Of a stretch of 25,138 bases of DNA, positions 23,271 to 25,138 are shown in pieces. The notes beneath the pieces were generated by a model, which had not been told where the DNA came from, searched no databases, and was given only the letters and a program-made list of their open reading frames with translations. Source of the DNA: Flavobacteriia bacterium (lineage in GTDB: Bacteria > Bacteroidota > Bacteroidia > Flavobacteriales_D > Crocinitomicaceae); assembly GCA_009925805.1 (NCBI GenBank), contig RFQF01000007.1:1-25138 (forward strand), given 5' to 3'. Position 1 is the first letter of the stretch, and each line of letters begins with the position of its first letter. Made by a program: the position numbers and the translations under genes.

Positions 23271-25138
23271 CGTATATACCCCTGTACTTAAGTTACTGAG
23301 GTCGAATTGTTGACCATTTTTGGCATTAATCACTTGGAAAATTAATTTGCCCTGTGCATCATAGAGGTAGGCCAATGCACCATCCGCTGCAGGTAGCTCC
23401 AAGAACACGAATTCGCTGGTAGGATTCGGGTACAAGGCAATTCCAGCCACTGTGGGCACGAAGAGGCCTACTTTATTTACAATGACACAATTGGAAGTGT
23501 CGGAACATCCAGCGGCATTGGTTACAATCACTGCGTAGCTGCCATTGGCAGAGGCAACTAAGGTATCGTTCGTTGCTCCAGCAACAGGCTCTTGGGTTGC
23601 ACAATTAATCCATTGATAATCCATTCCTGCAGGTACAGCAACTAAAGTAACTGGATTCGCAGAAACTATGCTTGCATTGGGGTTCGGATGAACAGTTACA
23701 TTGACCGTATCATGACCTAAACAACCGTTGCTACCCGTTCCTGTGACGGAGTAGGTACTGGTGGTCGTCGGAATAAAGGGTATATTATTGAATACCCCGT
23801 TGGACCAAGTATAAGAAACGCCACCCGTCGCGTACAATACAATGCTCTCTCCATAACAAACGGTTTGGTCATCGCCCGCATGGATGAGGGGAGTTGGAAG
23901 CCCGTTTATTGTTACTTGATCTGTTTTAATACATCCATTGGCACCTGTGGCGGTTGCGGTATAAGTTGTCTGCCCACTTTGTGCAGGGAAAGCAACCCCA
24001 TTCAATACATTGTTGCTCCAAGTAACTGGAGCGTTGGAGGTGGCGTTTAAGGTAACATTATTTCCACTACAAAGCGTAATATCTGGTCCGGCGTTCAAAC
24101 TTGGAGCCGTTAGCACACTGACCGTTGTATTGACCACTGAATTACCACATTGATTAAACGCAGTATAGGAAAAAGACACTGAAACGGGATCATTGGAGGA
24201 AGGTGTGTAGGTTACACTGGCATTGGATAGGTTGGGTGAAAAGGCTCCTGAACCGTTCGAGGTTGACCATACCCCACCATAGGCGTTGGCGCTGACTGCC
24301 GACAAGTTCAAAGATCCTAATTGACAGACGGTGTTACCTCCATTAATGGTCACGGTTGGAACCGTATTCACGGTTAAGGTAAATTGAGCAGTAGCAACAC
24401 ACCCGTTCAAATCCACACCAACTACGGTGAAAATGCCGGAATTGCTGGCAACCATTGGGGTTCCATTGGGAACACCGTTGCTCCAGGTATAGGTAGAAGC
24501 ACCTGTAGCTGCTAACATTACGGAAGCACCTGCACACACCGTTTGATTATTTCCTGCATTGACTGTAGGAAGAGCGTTCACCGTTACTAATACTTGATCC
24601 GAATTCACGCAACCATGGATGTCTGTCCCTGTTACTGTGTAAGTGGTCGTTGTCGTTGGATTAAACGACACCCCGTTGGTAATTCCATTACTCCACGTAT
24701 AAGTGCTCGCTCCAGATCCCGTCAATGTCACAGGATTACCACTACAAACAGCTACATTGGGACCTGCATCGACATTGGGAAGAGCATATTCCACAACCGT
24801 CTGTTGGGCGCTGCTCACACAACCTTGATTATCGGTTACCACTACCGTGTACACGCCCGCTGGCAGGTTGGTAAGATTTTGTTGCGTAGCATTATTGGAC
24901 CATTGGTAGCTGTAAGGGTTCGTTCCACCAGTAGCGGAAAGGTTGATGGATCCACCGGCACTGTTGAAACAACCGGTGGCAACCTGCGCGGTAGTCAACG
25001 TAAGCGGAGCATTAGGTTGAGTGATGGTTACGTTGGTATTCGCCGTACAACCGTTAGCATCGGTCACGGTTACTGCGTAGTTTCCAGCGACCAGAGAAGC
25101 CGGGTCTTCGGCAGTAGTGTTGTTGGACCAAGCATACG
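23187..25138 (-). CDS. Large repeat-rich T9SS adhesin-like protein (5' partial, altered C-terminus)
   Basis: The frame is open from the right edge, so the start lies outside the window. In translation order there are two SprB-type repeats (ending VAGNYAVTVTDANGC and LPAGVYTVVVTDNQGC), at least four Ig-like modules of about 70 residues, another Ig-like module, and a T9SS type A sorting domain (ALYPNPTSEFVFLELP, LSTGVYTLKI). SprB repeats are known from the gliding adhesin SprB, so a surface adhesin or matrix role is likely. The last 25 or so residues after TLKI do not look like a sorting-domain end. They are read from the antisense strand of the truncated DUF2279 gene, with which this frame overlaps by 84 bases. 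The native C-terminus may therefore be lost. Confidence 0.85.
   Translation of the reverse strand, partial: YAWSNNTTAEDPASLVAGNYAVTVTDANGCTANTNVTITQPNAPLTLTTAQVATGCFNSAGGSINLSATGGTNPYSYQWSNNATQQNLTNLPAGVYTVVVTDNQGCVSSAQQTVVEYALPNVDAGPNVAVCSGNPVTLTGSGASTYTWSNGITNGVSFNPTTTTTYTVTGTDIHGCVNSDQVLVTVNALPTVNAGNNQTVCAGASVMLAATGASTYTWSNGVPNGTPMVASNSGIFTVVGVDLNGCVATAQFTLTVNTVPTVTINGGNTVCQLGSLNLSAVSANAYGGVWSTSNGSGAFSPNLSNASVTYTPSSNDPVSVSFSYTAFNQCGNSVVNTTVSVLTAPSLNAGPDITLCSGNNVTLNATSNAPVTWSNNVLNGVAFPAQSGQTTYTATATGANGCIKTDQVTINGLPTPLIHAGDDQTVCYGESIVLYATGGVSYTWSNGVFNNIPFIPTTTSTYSVTGTGSNGCLGHDTVNVTVHPNPNASIVSANPVTLVAVPAGMDYQWINCATQEPVAGATNDTLVASANGSYAVIVTNAAGCSDTSNCVIVNKVGLFVPTVAGIALYPNPTSEFVFLELPAADGALAYLYDAQGKLIFQVINAKNGQQFDLSNLSTGVYTLKIILPASYKTLPSILISHQFSIASIA
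23688..24779 (-). repeat. Ig-like protein repeats in the adhesin gene
   Basis: Each unit of about 70 residues opens with a pattern like NAGPDxxxCSGNxVTL and contains TYTWSNGVxNG, then STYTVTGTDxNGC and DQVLVTVN. Clear units begin near plus-strand positions 24779, 24570, 24104 and 23890. A divergent unit (24360-24110) lacks the TWSNG core. DNA identity between units is partial, so they are old or diversified, not fresh tandem copies. Confidence 0.75.

Noticed and set aside
23270..23290. Programmed frameshift in the DUF2279 gene instead of mutation
   Set aside because: No slippery heptamer or downstream stem is visible at the frame change near 22897, and family residues are missing there, which points to loss of sequence.

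Overview
The window looks like a chromosomal segment from a member of the Bacteroidota, probably Flavobacteriales or a near relative. Four proteins end in type IX secretion (T9SS) type A sorting domains with PNP motifs. Bacteroidota-style promoter boxes (TAnnTTTG) precede several genes. DUF2851, DUF2279 and PKD/GEVED-domain proteins, which are typical of the phylum, are present. Coding density is very high. No stretch over about 100 bases lacks a gene, and I see no rRNA, tRNA, CRISPR array, insertion sequence or prophage. Genus cannot be fixed from this sequence.

Layout: (1) 1-606 (+) is the 3' end of a secreted, probably M43-like protease whose reading frame breaks near position 110. (2) 596-4877 (-) holds uvrC and a large secreted trypsin-like protease (catalytic domain, PKD, GEVED, sorting domain) with its own terminator. 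(3) 4931-6519 (+) is a tight cluster of an orphan OmpR-type response regulator, riboflavin synthase and a MazG-like pyrophosphohydrolase. (4) 6525-13268 (-) runs, in transcription order, CAT-type amino acid permease, second APC permease, membrane-anchored helix-hairpin-helix protein, apt, acyl-CoA dehydrogenase, rpsU and a Xer-type recombinase. (5) 13336-15370 (-) is an overlapping operon of a DUF2851 protein, a PspC-domain protein and an RmlD-like reductase. (6) 15430-17679 (-) is a PorE-like TPR/propeller/OmpA protein with a good promoter and terminator. (7) 17733-22495 (-) holds a LOG-family protein and then an overlapping trio: PASTA membrane protein, T9SS cargo protein, RluD-type pseudouridine synthase. 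(8) 22568-23270 (+) is a frameshifted DUF2279 gene that collides tail to tail with a large repeat-rich T9SS adhesin-like gene leaving the window at its right edge.

The functional themes are cell surface and secretion (four T9SS cargos, the PorE-like protein, the PASTA protein), amino acid and purine uptake or salvage, riboflavin synthesis, nucleotide and DNA quality control (UvrC, MazG-like, Xer) and ribosome function (bS21, RluD). I see no obvious defence or mobile system. The most notable signals are three places where reading frames look cut and rejoined (near 110, 22897 and 23265), an rpsU terminator that abuts the xer start codon, a set of promoter boxes 3-5 nt from start codons that implies leaderless mRNAs, and the overlapping PASTA / T9SS cargo / RluD operon.
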